Assembly: GCF_005796205.1 (NCBI RefSeq)
Contig: NZ_VAHN01000009.1
Coordinates: 62,001 to 126,000, forward strand
DNA length: 64,000 bases
Source: Pseudarthrobacter sp. NamE2
GTDB lineage: Bacteria > Actinomycetota > Actinomycetes > Actinomycetales > Micrococcaceae
Direction of reading: 5' to 3'
In this document: positions 1 through 7,811 of the stretch, piece after piece
Numbering within the stretch: the first letter of the stretch is position 1
Layout of the letters: each line of letters starts with the position of its first letter
Position numbers and translations under genes: made by a program
Notes under the pieces: model-generated
The model's database searches: none
Seen by the model: only the letters and a program-made list of their open reading frames with translations
What the model was told of the DNA's origin: nothing

Positions 1-495
1 CTGGTCCGCAGGCACCCTTCCGATGCTCCATGCGGAGACCTTCCGGAGGTCAACCCTGGTGGCCTGCAGGTGCACGTGCTCTCCACCCGAGAGCAGCAGC
101 GGCGCAAGGAAGTGGATGTACCGGTCCTGGGTTTTCGGCTGCGCGTTCGCGTCCGTGTCCGCCGCTGCCCTGTGCCGTTGTTCGTCCATTGCCGACTGCA
201 GCGCATCGAGGGCGTCAGCTATTGCGGGACTGCCGGGGCGGATTTGGTCATGCTGCCGCCTTGCCCACGCCTGTTCGGACACGACCGATCCGGAAATGAC
301 GGTGCCGTCCGCCACCACGGTGAGCTCGATGGTTGCGTCCGGGTCACCCTTGGATATGGGGGCCAGCAGCAGCGCCAGGCGGGGATCGACGTCGTACCAG
401 GACTGGGCGGCGAACCGTTCATGGTGCGCCCTGAACTTCTCCTGGTGCTCCGCGTGCACCCGGGTGACTGTATCGTGGGCTGAATCGTTCGCCAT
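1..495 (-). CDS. Hypothetical protein, 3' end cut by window edge
   Basis: An open frame runs from ATG at 495 to the window edge without a stop (165 codons), beginning MANDSAHDTVTRVHAEHQEK. A good ribosome site (AGAAGGGA) lies about 7 bases upstream. The visible protein is soluble and hydrophilic, with no signal peptide or membrane segment; a strand-rich middle part (IELTVVADGTVISGSVVSEQ) is followed by an alanine-rich helical stretch and a part mentioning no catalytic motif I recognise. Family unknown. The codon pattern (strong third-position GC) supports real coding. The C-terminus lies outside the window. Confidence 0.7.
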   Translation of the reverse strand, partial: MANDSAHDTVTRVHAEHQEKFRAHHERFAAQSWYDVDPRLALLLAPISKGDPDATIELTVVADGTVISGSVVSEQAWARRQHDQIRPGSPAIADALDALQSAMDEQRHRAAADTDANAQPKTQDRYIHFLAPLLLSGGEHVHLQATRVDLRKVSAWSIGRVPADQ

Positions 496-610
496 GGCTG
501 GTCCCTTCTGCGCGGTGAAGTCCCTTCCTACGAGCTTAGGAGCCATCCGGGTGTCACGCACAGCACGCTTCCAGCCCACACTGGCCTACTTCTGACGGCG
601 AGAAACCTGA

Positions 611-979
611 AAACCGGGTCCGCTGACGGCGAGTGCGGCCGGAAAGATCCTGATCGCCGCCGAGCCCGAGGAGGAGCTTGAACAGATTGTGGCTGCCGCC
701 GTCGCGGCAGGGCATGAAGACCGGGCCTTCACGCTGGAGGCGCTGCGCTCACGCCTGCCCGAGCCGGGAGCTCCTTATGCCTATTCCGCGGATGAGCGCG
801 CCACCGGCGTGATGTCCGTGGCAGTGGCTGTCCCGAACCGGGGCGGCAAGCCCAGCGAGTCCATTTCGCTCACCAGCCCCATGGAGGCGGCGACCGAAGA
901 CTCGCTTAAGGCGGGAGTCCCGGAGTTGAAGCGCGCCGCGGGCAGGCTTTCGGAGCTCCTCGAAGGCTCGGTCTACTAG
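611..979 (+). pseudogene. IclR-family regulator remnant (C-terminal effector domain only)
   Basis: The frame open from 611 to 979 reads like the C-terminal ligand-binding domain of an IclR regulator: it begins PLTASAAGKILIA, matching the family's LHATAxGKAxLA element, and later has MSVAVAVPNRGGKP followed by SISLTSPMEAATEDSL, the usual final strand-helix unit. The N-terminal winged helix and the first half of the effector domain are missing, and no plausible start codon with a ribosome site precedes it; a GTG at 689 would only begin mid-domain. An 11-base direct repeat (CTGACGGCGAG at 592-602 and 623-633) brackets the upstream break and may mark a deletion. Called a pseudogene by inference; no decisive frameshift is visible inside the fragment. 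Confidence 0.6.
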
Positions 980-1176
980 TGTGATGCCGCGGCGGCGCTT
1001 GGATTGGGGGAGCGGCTGCGGCATGAAACTTAACAATGCGGCGACCGATTACCGTGGCGTCCCGGGTCCATCCGATAATCAACTTCGGATCCGGGCACCA
1101 TTCCCGCCCTCCCTCTTGCACTATCGCGTCCCACGGTGGCGTGGACGCTCCCATAAATACTTCAGGACGTTTCTTC

Positions 1177-1374
1177 ATGGACGGATCAAGCTTCGTAGCC
1201 CTCTTCCTGGCCGGGAAAGACGACACAGCAACCAGTGCACTTCCGCACGCCCCAAAACAGGTACGGGCCCGCAAGCCGCAGCTGTCCAGGTGGGACCTCC
1301 GGCGGGGACGTCTGGCCAGCATGCTTCACCGCCTCGCCTGGGCCATCGAACCGGACGCCCGCGGCCTGAACTGA
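1177..1374 (+). CDS. Small basic hypothetical protein (65 aa)
   Basis: ATG at 1177 opens a 65-residue frame, MDGSSFVALFLAGKDD then an arginine-rich half with RWDLRRGRLASMLHRLAWAI. The weak ribosome site CAGGACG lies upstream. Short basic proteins of this kind occur in Micrococcaceae, but I cannot assign a family. The longer frame opening at 1036 adds sequence without coding character, so the internal start is preferred. It could be spurious. Confidence 0.4.
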   Translation: MDGSSFVALFLAGKDDTATSALPHAPKQVRARKPQLSRWDLRRGRLASMLHRLAWAIEPDARGLN

Positions 1375-1407
1375 CCGCACCAAGTTTGGGGCCCTGCACC
1401 AGCTGGC

Positions 1408-2454
1408 CTAGCTTTCCTGGGGCGCGGGGCCACTGCTCTCGCGGACAACCAGTTCCGTGGCAAGTTCGACACTCCGCGGGCGTGGGTCGGTGCCTCGAGC
1501 CATGTCGAGGACCATCTTGACGGCAGTCTCTGCCATCTCGTTGAGTGGCTGGTGGATGGTGGTCAGGGACGGGGCCACCCAGGCCGCGAGGGGGAGGTTG
1601 TCGTATCCGACGACGGAGAGGTCTCCCGGGACTTCGATATTGAGTTCCCTCGCCGCCCGCAGAACCCCGAGCGCCTGCATGTCCGAGCCGGCGAAGATGG
1701 CCGTAGGCCTGTCCGCCCGGGTGAGGAGGGCGCTGCCGTGTTCAAATCCCCCGGCCACCGAGAAGTCACTCCACCGGATGGCGTCCGCGAACACGGGAAC
1801 GCCGGCCTCGGCATGTGCTGCCCTGTAGCCGCCCACCCGGGCGCGCGAGCACAACACGTCTTCCGGTCCGGAAATGATGGCAATCCGGCGGTGTCCCAGG
1901 GACAGTAGGTGCCGCGTGGCAGAGAGTCCGCCGTACCAGTTGTTTGACCCCACAGCCGGTACATCACTGGGGGGTTCGCCATCCGTATCCAGGACCACAT
2001 AACGGATGCCTCGGGTGTCGAGTTGGCGCCGCTGTTCGGGTGTGAGGGCTGAAAGAACCAGGATCACGCCAAGCGGGCGCCGTGCGAGGACCTCCTCCAT
2101 CCAGCGCGGCTGGGGGCTGTGCTGTCCGCCGAGGTCGGACAGCACCACTCCAAGCCCATGCCGCCCGGCGGCATTCTCCACGCCGCGAATGATTTCGATA
2201 GACCAGGCGGAATCGAGTTCATGAAAAACAAGATCCACGAGCGGAGCCGACGGAGTTCCGGTCTGGCTGGCATGACGCTGGTAGTTGTGCTCCTGAAGTG
2301 CCTTTTCGATCTTCAGCCTTGTTGCCGGAGCGACGTCCGAGCGCCCGTTCAAAACCTTGGAGACAGAAGGGGCGGAGACCCCAATTTTCGCGGCAATCTC
2401 GGTGATTGTGGGTCCACCCTTTGCGCCCCTTCTTCGCGGTCCCTCGGGTGGCAT
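1408..2454 (-). CDS. LacI-family transcriptional repressor, probable arabinoside regulator
   Basis: A 348-residue DNA-binding regulator. The N-terminal helix-turn-helix is clear: TITEIAAKIGVSAPSVSKVL, then the hinge helix region; residues from about 70 to the end form the periplasmic-binding-protein-like sugar domain (LVDLVFHELDSAWSIEII, ending with SLTTIHQPLNEMAE). The frame is open further upstream to 2589, but ATG at 2454, preceded by GAGGA, gives a normal LacI N-terminus, so I use it. It is divergent from the ABC importer and GH51 arabinofuranosidase genes. Two TTTTCGAAAA palindromes, one near its own start and one before the importer, are probable operators, so autoregulation and control of the arabinoside operon are inferred. 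Confidence 0.9.
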   Translation of the reverse strand: MPPEGPRRRGAKGGPTITEIAAKIGVSAPSVSKVLNGRSDVAPATRLKIEKALQEHNYQRHASQTGTPSAPLVDLVFHELDSAWSIEIIRGVENAAGRHGLGVVLSDLGGQHSPQPRWMEEVLARRPLGVILVLSALTPEQRRQLDTRGIRYVVLDTDGEPPSDVPAVGSNNWYGGLSATRHLLSLGHRRIAIISGPEDVLCSRARVGGYRAAHAEAGVPVFADAIRWSDFSVAGGFEHGSALLTRADRPTAIFAGSDMQALGVLRAARELNIEVPGDLSVVGYDNLPLAAWVAPSLTTIHQPLNEMAETAVKMVLDMARGTDPRPRSVELATELVVRESSGPAPQES

Positions 2455-2477
2455 GACTGGAGTCCTCGTCGTCCTGA

Positions 2478-2487
2478 TTTTCGAAAA
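2478..2487. promoter_or_regulatory. Candidate LacI-type operator TTTTCGAAAA
   Basis: A perfect 10-base palindrome with a central CG, 24 bases before the LacI regulator start. The same core recurs at 2619-2628 in front of the divergent operon. A CpG-centred palindrome is typical of LacI-family operators; binding is inferred. Confidence 0.6.
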
Positions 2488-2567
2488 CCTCTCACCGGAA
2501 ACCGTAGCAGCGTCTGGGGCTGGAATGGCGTCATTTCGTGCGATCAGGGGCTTACTTGAAAAAACCC

Positions 2568-2596
2568 TTGACATGGTTAGCGCTAACAATCACTAT
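2568..2596 (+). promoter_or_regulatory. Promoter of arabinoside ABC operon
   Basis: Consensus -35 TTGACA (2568-2573), 17-base spacer, and a weaker -10 CACTAT (2591-2596). The spacer holds the palindrome GTTAGCGCTAAC. Transcription would start near 2603, giving a leader of about 187 bases before the first gene. Confidence 0.6.
2576..2587. promoter_or_regulatory. Palindromic operator GTTAGCGCTAAC between -35 and -10
   Basis: A perfect 12-base palindrome with a central GC placed in the promoter spacer, where a bound repressor would block RNA polymerase. It differs in sequence from the TTTTCGAAAA pair, so it may belong to a second regulator or be another LacI-type site. Confidence 0.6.
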
Positions 2597-2616
2597 TTTA
2601 CCAAGCGTTTCGCAAT

Positions 2617-2630
2617 AGTTTTCGAAAACT
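2617..2630. promoter_or_regulatory. Candidate LacI-type operator AGTTTTCGAAAACT
   Basis: A perfect 14-base palindrome about 14 bases after the predicted transcription start of the ABC operon. It shares its 10-base core with the site at 2478-2487 beside the regulator gene, which makes it the best candidate for the cognate operator. Confidence 0.65.
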
Positions 2631-2789
2631 CTACGACTCCCGGCGACACGCTGTTTCGTCGCCCGCAGAGCTTCACCATGCGGACGACAAAGGGCAGGAG
2701 GCGTCGCAGGAAACGCACTTCTCTCGCAGCAACTGCGGCTCGATGCCGCTGACAACGGTGTCTTTGCACCGCGAAAGGAACGGCAACAC

Positions 2790-4151
2790 ATGACCAGGAA
2801 AAAAGCCCTGCTCGCAGCAGGAATGACAGCGGCACTCGCTGCCACGCTTGTCGGCTGTACCGGTAATAACAGTGGCGGCGGGGGCGGCGCCGGAGCGAGC
2901 AAAACCAACTGCACCAACGAGATCAAGGTGCAGGACGTCCCGGTTGTGACCTACTGGGGCTGGTTCGAGGACACCGCACAGACGGTGGATAACTTCAACG
3001 AAAGCCATGACGACGTACAAATCTGCTGGACGAACGCTGGCCAGGGTGCTGATGCATACACCAAGCTCTCCACGTCGCTGCAGTCCAAATCGGGTGCCCC
3101 TGACATCGTCCAGGTTGAGTACGACTGGCTGAACAGCTTCCTGATCCAGGGCGGCCTGGTCAATATGGCCGAGCATGGCATCGAGGAGTACAAAGACAAC
3201 TTCACCGAGGGGGCGTGGCGCGACGTCTCCAGCGGCGACGGCGTTTACGCTGTGCCGGTCGACCTGGGGCCGGTGGGCATGTGGTACCGGCAGGACATCT
3301 TCGACAAGCACGGCATCAAGATTCCTACGACCTGGGAGGAGTACGCAGCCGCGGCCGAGCAGCTCAGCAAGGCGACCGGTGGCGAGACCCTGATCGGCAA
3401 CTTCGCGCCCAACGGCCAGGGCCAGCACTACGCGCTCCTTGACCAGGCGGGTGCCGCACCTTTCGAATTCGACAACGGAAATCCCACCGAAATCAGCATC
3501 AACCACAACGACGAAGCCAGCAAGAAGGTTTACGAGTACTGGCTCAACCTGGTTGATAAGGGCCTCGTGGGCACTGACCAGGCGTGGACCCCCGAGTTCA
3601 ACACGGGCCTGGGCGGCGGCCGTTATGCAACCGCCATCTACCCCGCCTGGTACAGCATCCACATTTCCGCGTTCCAGGACGGCGACCCTGCCGCCGTGTG
3701 GCGTGCGGCTCCGATCCCCCAGTGGGACGCAGCCAATCCCAAGCAGGTCAACTGGGGCGGCAGCACGCTGGCTGTAACGACCCAGGCTGACGATGCGGCA
3801 CTGGCCACGAAGGTGGCGGCTGAACTTTACGCCCCCGAAGAGAACAAAAAGCTGGGGGTCGAGGTAGGCGGGCTCTTCCTGGCCTACCCCGAGATGATCG
3901 AGTCCGAGTACTTCCAGGAACGTCCCTACGAATTTTACGGTGGCCAGAAGCTCAACAAGGACGTCTTCGGCAAAGCTGCCCTTGAGTACAAAGGCGTGAC
4001 GTTCTCGCCGTTCTCGCAGTACTACTACGACGAGTCGCAGCGCCTGCTTTCCGAGGCGATTGCTGGCAACGTTTCGGCTTCCGAGGCCGCGGACCAGCTT
4101 CAGAAATCGCTTGAAACCTACGCCACTGAACAGGGCTTCACCCTGAAATGA
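2790..4151 (+). CDS. ABC sugar importer, substrate-binding lipoprotein
   Basis: Family 1 extracellular solute-binding protein (453 aa). The N-terminus is a lipoprotein signal: MTRKKALLAAGMTAALAATL then VGC, with the lipidated cysteine at about residue 23 and a Gly-rich linker. The mature part carries typical sugar-binding-protein features such as VVTYWGWFEDTAQTVDNF and WPQ-type aromatic patches (PIPQWDAANPKQVNWGG). It would capture an arabinose-containing oligosaccharide outside the membrane and deliver it to the permeases encoded next. Ribosome site AAAGGA precedes the ATG. A strong hairpin follows its stop codon and may raise its expression above that of the permeases. Substrate is inferred from the downstream GH51 gene. 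Confidence 0.93.
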   Translation: MTRKKALLAAGMTAALAATLVGCTGNNSGGGGGAGASKTNCTNEIKVQDVPVVTYWGWFEDTAQTVDNFNESHDDVQICWTNAGQGADAYTKLSTSLQSKSGAPDIVQVEYDWLNSFLIQGGLVNMAEHGIEEYKDNFTEGAWRDVSSGDGVYAVPVDLGPVGMWYRQDIFDKHGIKIPTTWEEYAAAAEQLSKATGGETLIGNFAPNGQGQHYALLDQAGAAPFEFDNGNPTEISINHNDEASKKVYEYWLNLVDKGLVGTDQAWTPEFNTGLGGGRYATAIYPAWYSIHISAFQDGDPAAVWRAAPIPQWDAANPKQVNWGGSTLAVTTQADDAALATKVAAELYAPEENKKLGVEVGGLFLAYPEMIESEYFQERPYEFYGGQKLNKDVFGKAALEYKGVTFSPFSQYYYDESQRLLSEAIAGNVSASEAADQLQKSLETYATEQGFTLK

Positions 4152-4158
4152 GTCGGGC

Positions 4159-4189
4159 CTGTGCGGGCGGGCAGACCCCGCCCGCACAG
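4159..4189 (+). terminator. Intra-operon hairpin after binding-protein gene
   Basis: A perfect 13-bp stem (CTGTGCGGGCGGG paired with CCCGCCCGCACAG) with a five-base loop, 8 bases after the binding-protein stop. No T-run follows, so it is better read as an mRNA-stabilising or partly attenuating hairpin that keeps binding-protein transcript in excess, a known arrangement for ABC importer operons. Confidence 0.75.
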
Positions 4190-4224
4190 CCGTCCTGCCA
4201 ATTTGCGTCCCAAGGAAGTGACAC

Positions 4225-5169
4225 ATGTCCACCACCTCCCCTCAACTACAACAGACGGCCAGGCCCCCAATTGCTACCAGGCGGGGAGTCACACTGGAGC
4301 GAAAACACGCGCGGTTCGGGTGGGTGTTCCTTGCCCCGTTCGCCATCGTGTTCCTGGTGTTCCTCGTCCTGCCCCTCGTCTACGCGTTCTGGATGAGCTT
4401 GCACACCAACACCCTCGCCGCAGGAGAGAAGTTCGCGGGCCTGGCGAACTACATCGCGGCGTTCAATGACCAGCGCTTCCTCTCCGGGATGGCACGGGTC
4501 GGGGCATTCGCCCTTGTTTTCGTGCCACTGCAGATCGGGCTGGCACTCCTCTTTGCGTTGATTCTCGACGAGGTCAAGACCCGCTTGTCACGCTTTTCCA
4601 GGCTTCTCATCTTCGCGCCGTATGCCATTCCGGGAGTAATCGGTGCCCTCATGTGGGGCTTCCTGTACAGCCCGTCGTTCGGTCCGTTGGTGTCATTCTT
4701 TGATTTCCTGAACGTGCAGGCGCCGGATTTGCTAAGCCGGGATTCGATCTTCTGGTCCCTGACCAACATCGTCACGTGGCAGTGGACGGGCTACTACATG
4801 GTGATCATCTACGCATCGCTGCAGTCGATCGACTCCTCGATTTACGAGGCGGCACGGATTGATGGCGCCTCCAAGCTGCAGACCGCCCTGCAAATAAAGG
4901 TTCCGATTATCGCGTCATCGCTCGTGCTGACAATAGTGTTCGCGCTGATCGGGACGCTGCAATTCTTTACCGAGCCGCAGGTTCTCGCCCCCCTCGCCGG
5001 CAACGCGATCGACGCGGCGTACACCCCGAACCTGTATGCCTACAACCTGGCGTTCTCGTATCAGCAGTTCAACTATGCGTCGGCCATCTCCTTCGCGCTT
5101 GGGCTCCTGGTCTTCCTCGCCTCCATCGTTTTCCTTATCGCCACACGCAAAAAGAGCGGACTCCGCTGA
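4225..5169 (+). CDS. ABC sugar importer permease 1 (MalF/UgpA type)
   Basis: A 314-residue inner-membrane permease with about six hydrophobic segments, the first at residues 34-56 (WVFLAPFAIVFLVFLVLPLV). The EAA loop that docks on the ATPase is present (YEAARIDGASKLQTALQIKV). Ribosome site AAGGAAG lies 6 bases before ATG. It overlaps the next gene by one base (TGATG), so the two permeases are translationally coupled. No ATPase gene lies in the locus; as in many actinobacteria, a shared MsiK-like ATPase elsewhere would energise it (inference). Confidence 0.93.
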   Translation: MSTTSPQLQQTARPPIATRRGVTLERKHARFGWVFLAPFAIVFLVFLVLPLVYAFWMSLHTNTLAAGEKFAGLANYIAAFNDQRFLSGMARVGAFALVFVPLQIGLALLFALILDEVKTRLSRFSRLLIFAPYAIPGVIGALMWGFLYSPSFGPLVSFFDFLNVQAPDLLSRDSIFWSLTNIVTWQWTGYYMVIIYASLQSIDSSIYEAARIDGASKLQTALQIKVPIIASSLVLTIVFALIGTLQFFTEPQVLAPLAGNAIDAAYTPNLYAYNLAFSYQQFNYASAISFALGLLVFLASIVFLIATRKKSGLR

Positions 5170-6098
5170 TGACTACTTCACTCGTACGGCTCCTCGACAA
5201 GTCCACCCCCGCCGCCGGCCCACGGAAGAAAGACGGGAACCCCGCCAAAGGGCGCAGCAAGTCGGTCGGCCTGCACATCCTCCTCGTTGCCGTATCGCTC
5301 TATTTCCTTCTTCCCCTGTGGTGGCTGATTGTTGCGGGAACCAAGAGCACCCAAGGGCTGTTCGCCGGGACGGGAGGACCCCTGTGGTTCGACCGGAACT
5401 TTGCATTGTTCGACAACATCGCCCAACTGGCCACCTACAACAACGGCATCTACCTGCGCTGGCTCGGGAACTCGTTCCTGTATGCGATTGCCGGAGGAGT
5501 CGGTGCCACGGTCCTTGCCGTCCTGGCCGGTTATGCCTTCGCAAAATACCGTTTCCGGGGCCGCGGCGTCTCCTTCATGATCCTCCTGGCATCGGTGATG
5601 GTCCCGGCAACGGCGCTCGTCATCCCGACCTACGTCCTGTTCAACAACCTCGGCCTCACCAACACGATCTGGGCAGTGATCCTCCCGTCCCTGCTGAGCC
5701 CGTTCGGCGTTTACCTCATGCGCGTCTATGTCCAGGACGCAATCCCGGACGAGCTCCTTGATGCTGCGCGGGTGGACGGCTCGGGGGAATTCAGGACATT
5801 TGCCACGATCGCTTTGCCGTTGATGCGCCCGGCCGTGGTGACTGTACTGCTGCTTTCGGTGGTTGGCGGGTGGAACAACTACTTCCTGCCGCTCGCGATG
5901 ATTTCGGACCCCACATTGCTTCCCGTCACCGTTGGACTTAACGCCTGGCAGGTTCAGTCGAACTCCGCCACCGCCAACAGCCTTATTTGGAACCTGGTCA
6001 CAAGCGGTTCGCTGATCTCCGTGATACCACTCATCATCGCCTTCCTCATGCTGCAGAAGTACTGGCAGGGCGGGCTGTCGGTCGGCAGCCTGAAGTAG
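5169..6098 (+). CDS. ABC sugar importer permease 2 (MalG/UgpE type)
   Basis: A 309-residue partner permease with six predicted membrane segments (first LHILLVAVSLYFLLPLWWL) and the EAA motif ELLDAARVDGSGEFRTFATI near residue 200. The C-terminus MLQKYWQGGLSVGSLK is typical of MalG-type permeases. It forms the transmembrane heterodimer with the upstream permease. The ATG shares one base with the upstream stop. Role in arabinoside uptake follows from the operon. Confidence 0.93.
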   Translation: MTTSLVRLLDKSTPAAGPRKKDGNPAKGRSKSVGLHILLVAVSLYFLLPLWWLIVAGTKSTQGLFAGTGGPLWFDRNFALFDNIAQLATYNNGIYLRWLGNSFLYAIAGGVGATVLAVLAGYAFAKYRFRGRGVSFMILLASVMVPATALVIPTYVLFNNLGLTNTIWAVILPSLLSPFGVYLMRVYVQDAIPDELLDAARVDGSGEFRTFATIALPLMRPAVVTVLLLSVVGGWNNYFLPLAMISDPTLLPVTVGLNAWQVQSNSATANSLIWNLVTSGSLISVIPLIIAFLMLQKYWQGGLSVGSLK

Positions 6099-6141
6099 CA
6101 GCAGGATCCAACGTCCCGGCACCAACCAGGCAAGGAGCAGC

Positions 6142-7686
6142 ATGACCACCACCGCCCGCGTCAACGTCGATCCCAACTTCGTGGTGGGGCCGGTGAACCG
6201 ACGGCTTTTCGGGTCCTTTATCGAGCACATGGGACGGGCCGTGTACACCGGCATCTACGAACCGGACCACCCCACGGCGGATGAAGAAGGCTTCCGCCAG
6301 GACGTCATCGAGTTGGTCAGGGAAATGGGCGTCACCGGTATCCGGTACCCAGGGGGCAATTTCGTGTCAGGGTTCCACTGGCGCGACGGCATCGGGCCCA
6401 AGGACCAGCGTCCCCGGCGGCTGAGCCTGGCGTGGCGGGCTACGGAGACGAACCAGGTGGGGCTGCACGAGTTTGCCTCCTGGGTGGAGAAGGTGGGCGG
6501 CGAGCTCATGTACGCGGTTAATCTTGGCACCGCGGACACGAGGGAAAGCCTTGAAGTGCTGGAGTACTCGAACATCCCCAAGGGCTCCACCCTGGCTGAG
6601 GAGCGGATCGCGAACGGCCGCAGCAGGCCCTTCGGCATCACCATGTGGTACCTGGGCAACGAGATGGACGGCCCATGGCAGCTGGGACATTCGCCGGCTG
6701 ACGACTACGCCAAGAAAGCGTCCCGCACCGCCAAAGCACTCCGGCAGCTGGACCCCCGGGTGGAACTCGTGGCATCGGGGTCCTCCCACCCGACGATGCC
6801 GACCTTCCCGCACTGGGACCGCGTCGTGCTCGAGCACGCATACGAGGACGTGGACTACATCTCCTGCCACGGCTACTACGAGGAGAAGAACGGCGACCTT
6901 GGCTCCTTCCTGGCCGCGCCGGTCAAGATGGACCGGTACCTCGACGCCGTAATCGCGACTGCCGACTACGTGAAAGCGGCCAGGCGCAGCGAAAAGACAC
7001 TCAACATCTCCTTCGACGAATGGAACGTCTGGTACCTGGGCGACAATCTCCGGCGTTTTCCGCGTCAGGCGGACCGCTTTTATCGGACTGATGAGATCGA
7101 GGGGAACGACTGGCCGGAGGCGCCTCGGCTCGCCGAAGATGTCTACTCAGTCGCGGATGCCGTGGTGGTTGGTGGCCTGCTCATTTCACTGCTTCGGCAT
7201 GCAGACCGCGTCACTTCAGCCTCGATGTCAATGCTCGTGAATGTCATTGCACCAATCACCACTGAGCCTGGCGGTCCCGCCTGGCGGCAGACCACCTACT
7301 ATCCCTTTGCAGTCACGTCGAGGCTCGCTGTTGGTGTCGCCTTGGACGTCCGGGTGGAAAGCAGCCAATACGACACCGACGACCTCGGCAGCGTGCCGCT
7401 GGTCGATGCCTGTGCGACGCACGACGCCGGGAAAGGACGCGCCGCGGTATTCCTCGTCAACCGTTCGCTCACTGACGCCGTCACGGTGACCGTGAACCTG
7501 GCAGCGCTCGGAGAGCTGTCGCTGCTTGAATGCCAGATGATTTCCGATCCGGACGTGTATGCGAAAAACACGAGAGACGCCCCGGACAGGGTATCGCTCC
7601 AGCCGAACCCGACGGCGCGGGTGGAGCACGGCATCCTCACGGTGACACTGCCGCCTGTCTCCTGGACGGCGGTAGCACTGGGCTGA
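6142..7686 (+). CDS. abfA: Alpha-L-arabinofuranosidase, GH51
   Basis: A 514-residue cytoplasmic glycosidase that removes terminal arabinofuranose units from arabino-oligosaccharides. The family's acid/base is visible as Glu174 in WYLGNEMDGPWQ and the nucleophile as Glu293 in ISFDEWNVWY; the N-terminus has RLFGSFIEHMGRAVYTGIYE and RYPGGNFVSGFHW, also GH51 signatures. There is no signal peptide, so the substrate must be imported, consistent with the ABC genes just upstream (44-base gap; ribosome site AAGGAG). The length matches bacterial GH51 enzymes of about 500 aa. It ends the operon controlled by the divergent LacI regulator. Confidence 0.95.
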   Translation: MTTTARVNVDPNFVVGPVNRRLFGSFIEHMGRAVYTGIYEPDHPTADEEGFRQDVIELVREMGVTGIRYPGGNFVSGFHWRDGIGPKDQRPRRLSLAWRATETNQVGLHEFASWVEKVGGELMYAVNLGTADTRESLEVLEYSNIPKGSTLAEERIANGRSRPFGITMWYLGNEMDGPWQLGHSPADDYAKKASRTAKALRQLDPRVELVASGSSHPTMPTFPHWDRVVLEHAYEDVDYISCHGYYEEKNGDLGSFLAAPVKMDRYLDAVIATADYVKAARRSEKTLNISFDEWNVWYLGDNLRRFPRQADRFYRTDEIEGNDWPEAPRLAEDVYSVADAVVVGGLLISLLRHADRVTSASMSMLVNVIAPITTEPGGPAWRQTTYYPFAVTSRLAVGVALDVRVESSQYDTDDLGSVPLVDACATHDAGKGRAAVFLVNRSLTDAVTVTVNLAALGELSLLECQMISDPDVYAKNTRDAPDRVSLQPNPTARVEHGILTVTLPPVSWTAVALG

Positions 7687-7700
7687 TTTGCCGGATACGC

Positions 7701-7720
7701 TCTCCGAGAACCGGCGGAGA
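7701..7720 (+). terminator. Weak hairpin after arabinofuranosidase gene
   Basis: A 6-bp stem TCTCCG/CGGAGA with an 8-base loop, 14 bases after the stop codon, with no T-run. It is the only terminator-like structure before the next operon, so termination here may be incomplete or Rho-dependent. Confidence 0.3.
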
Positions 7721-7811
7721 ATCCCGCCACCCCCTCGGCATGAACCCCGGCACGCGGACGTAAACTGACCTTCGCATCACGTCCCGTGGGGCAGGAAGTC
7801 GGGGAGCCGCC

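Noticed and set aside
2673..4235. A 520-codon minus-strand open frame opposite the binding-protein gene
   Set aside because: Antisense shadow of a clear lipoprotein gene with signal peptide and ribosome site.
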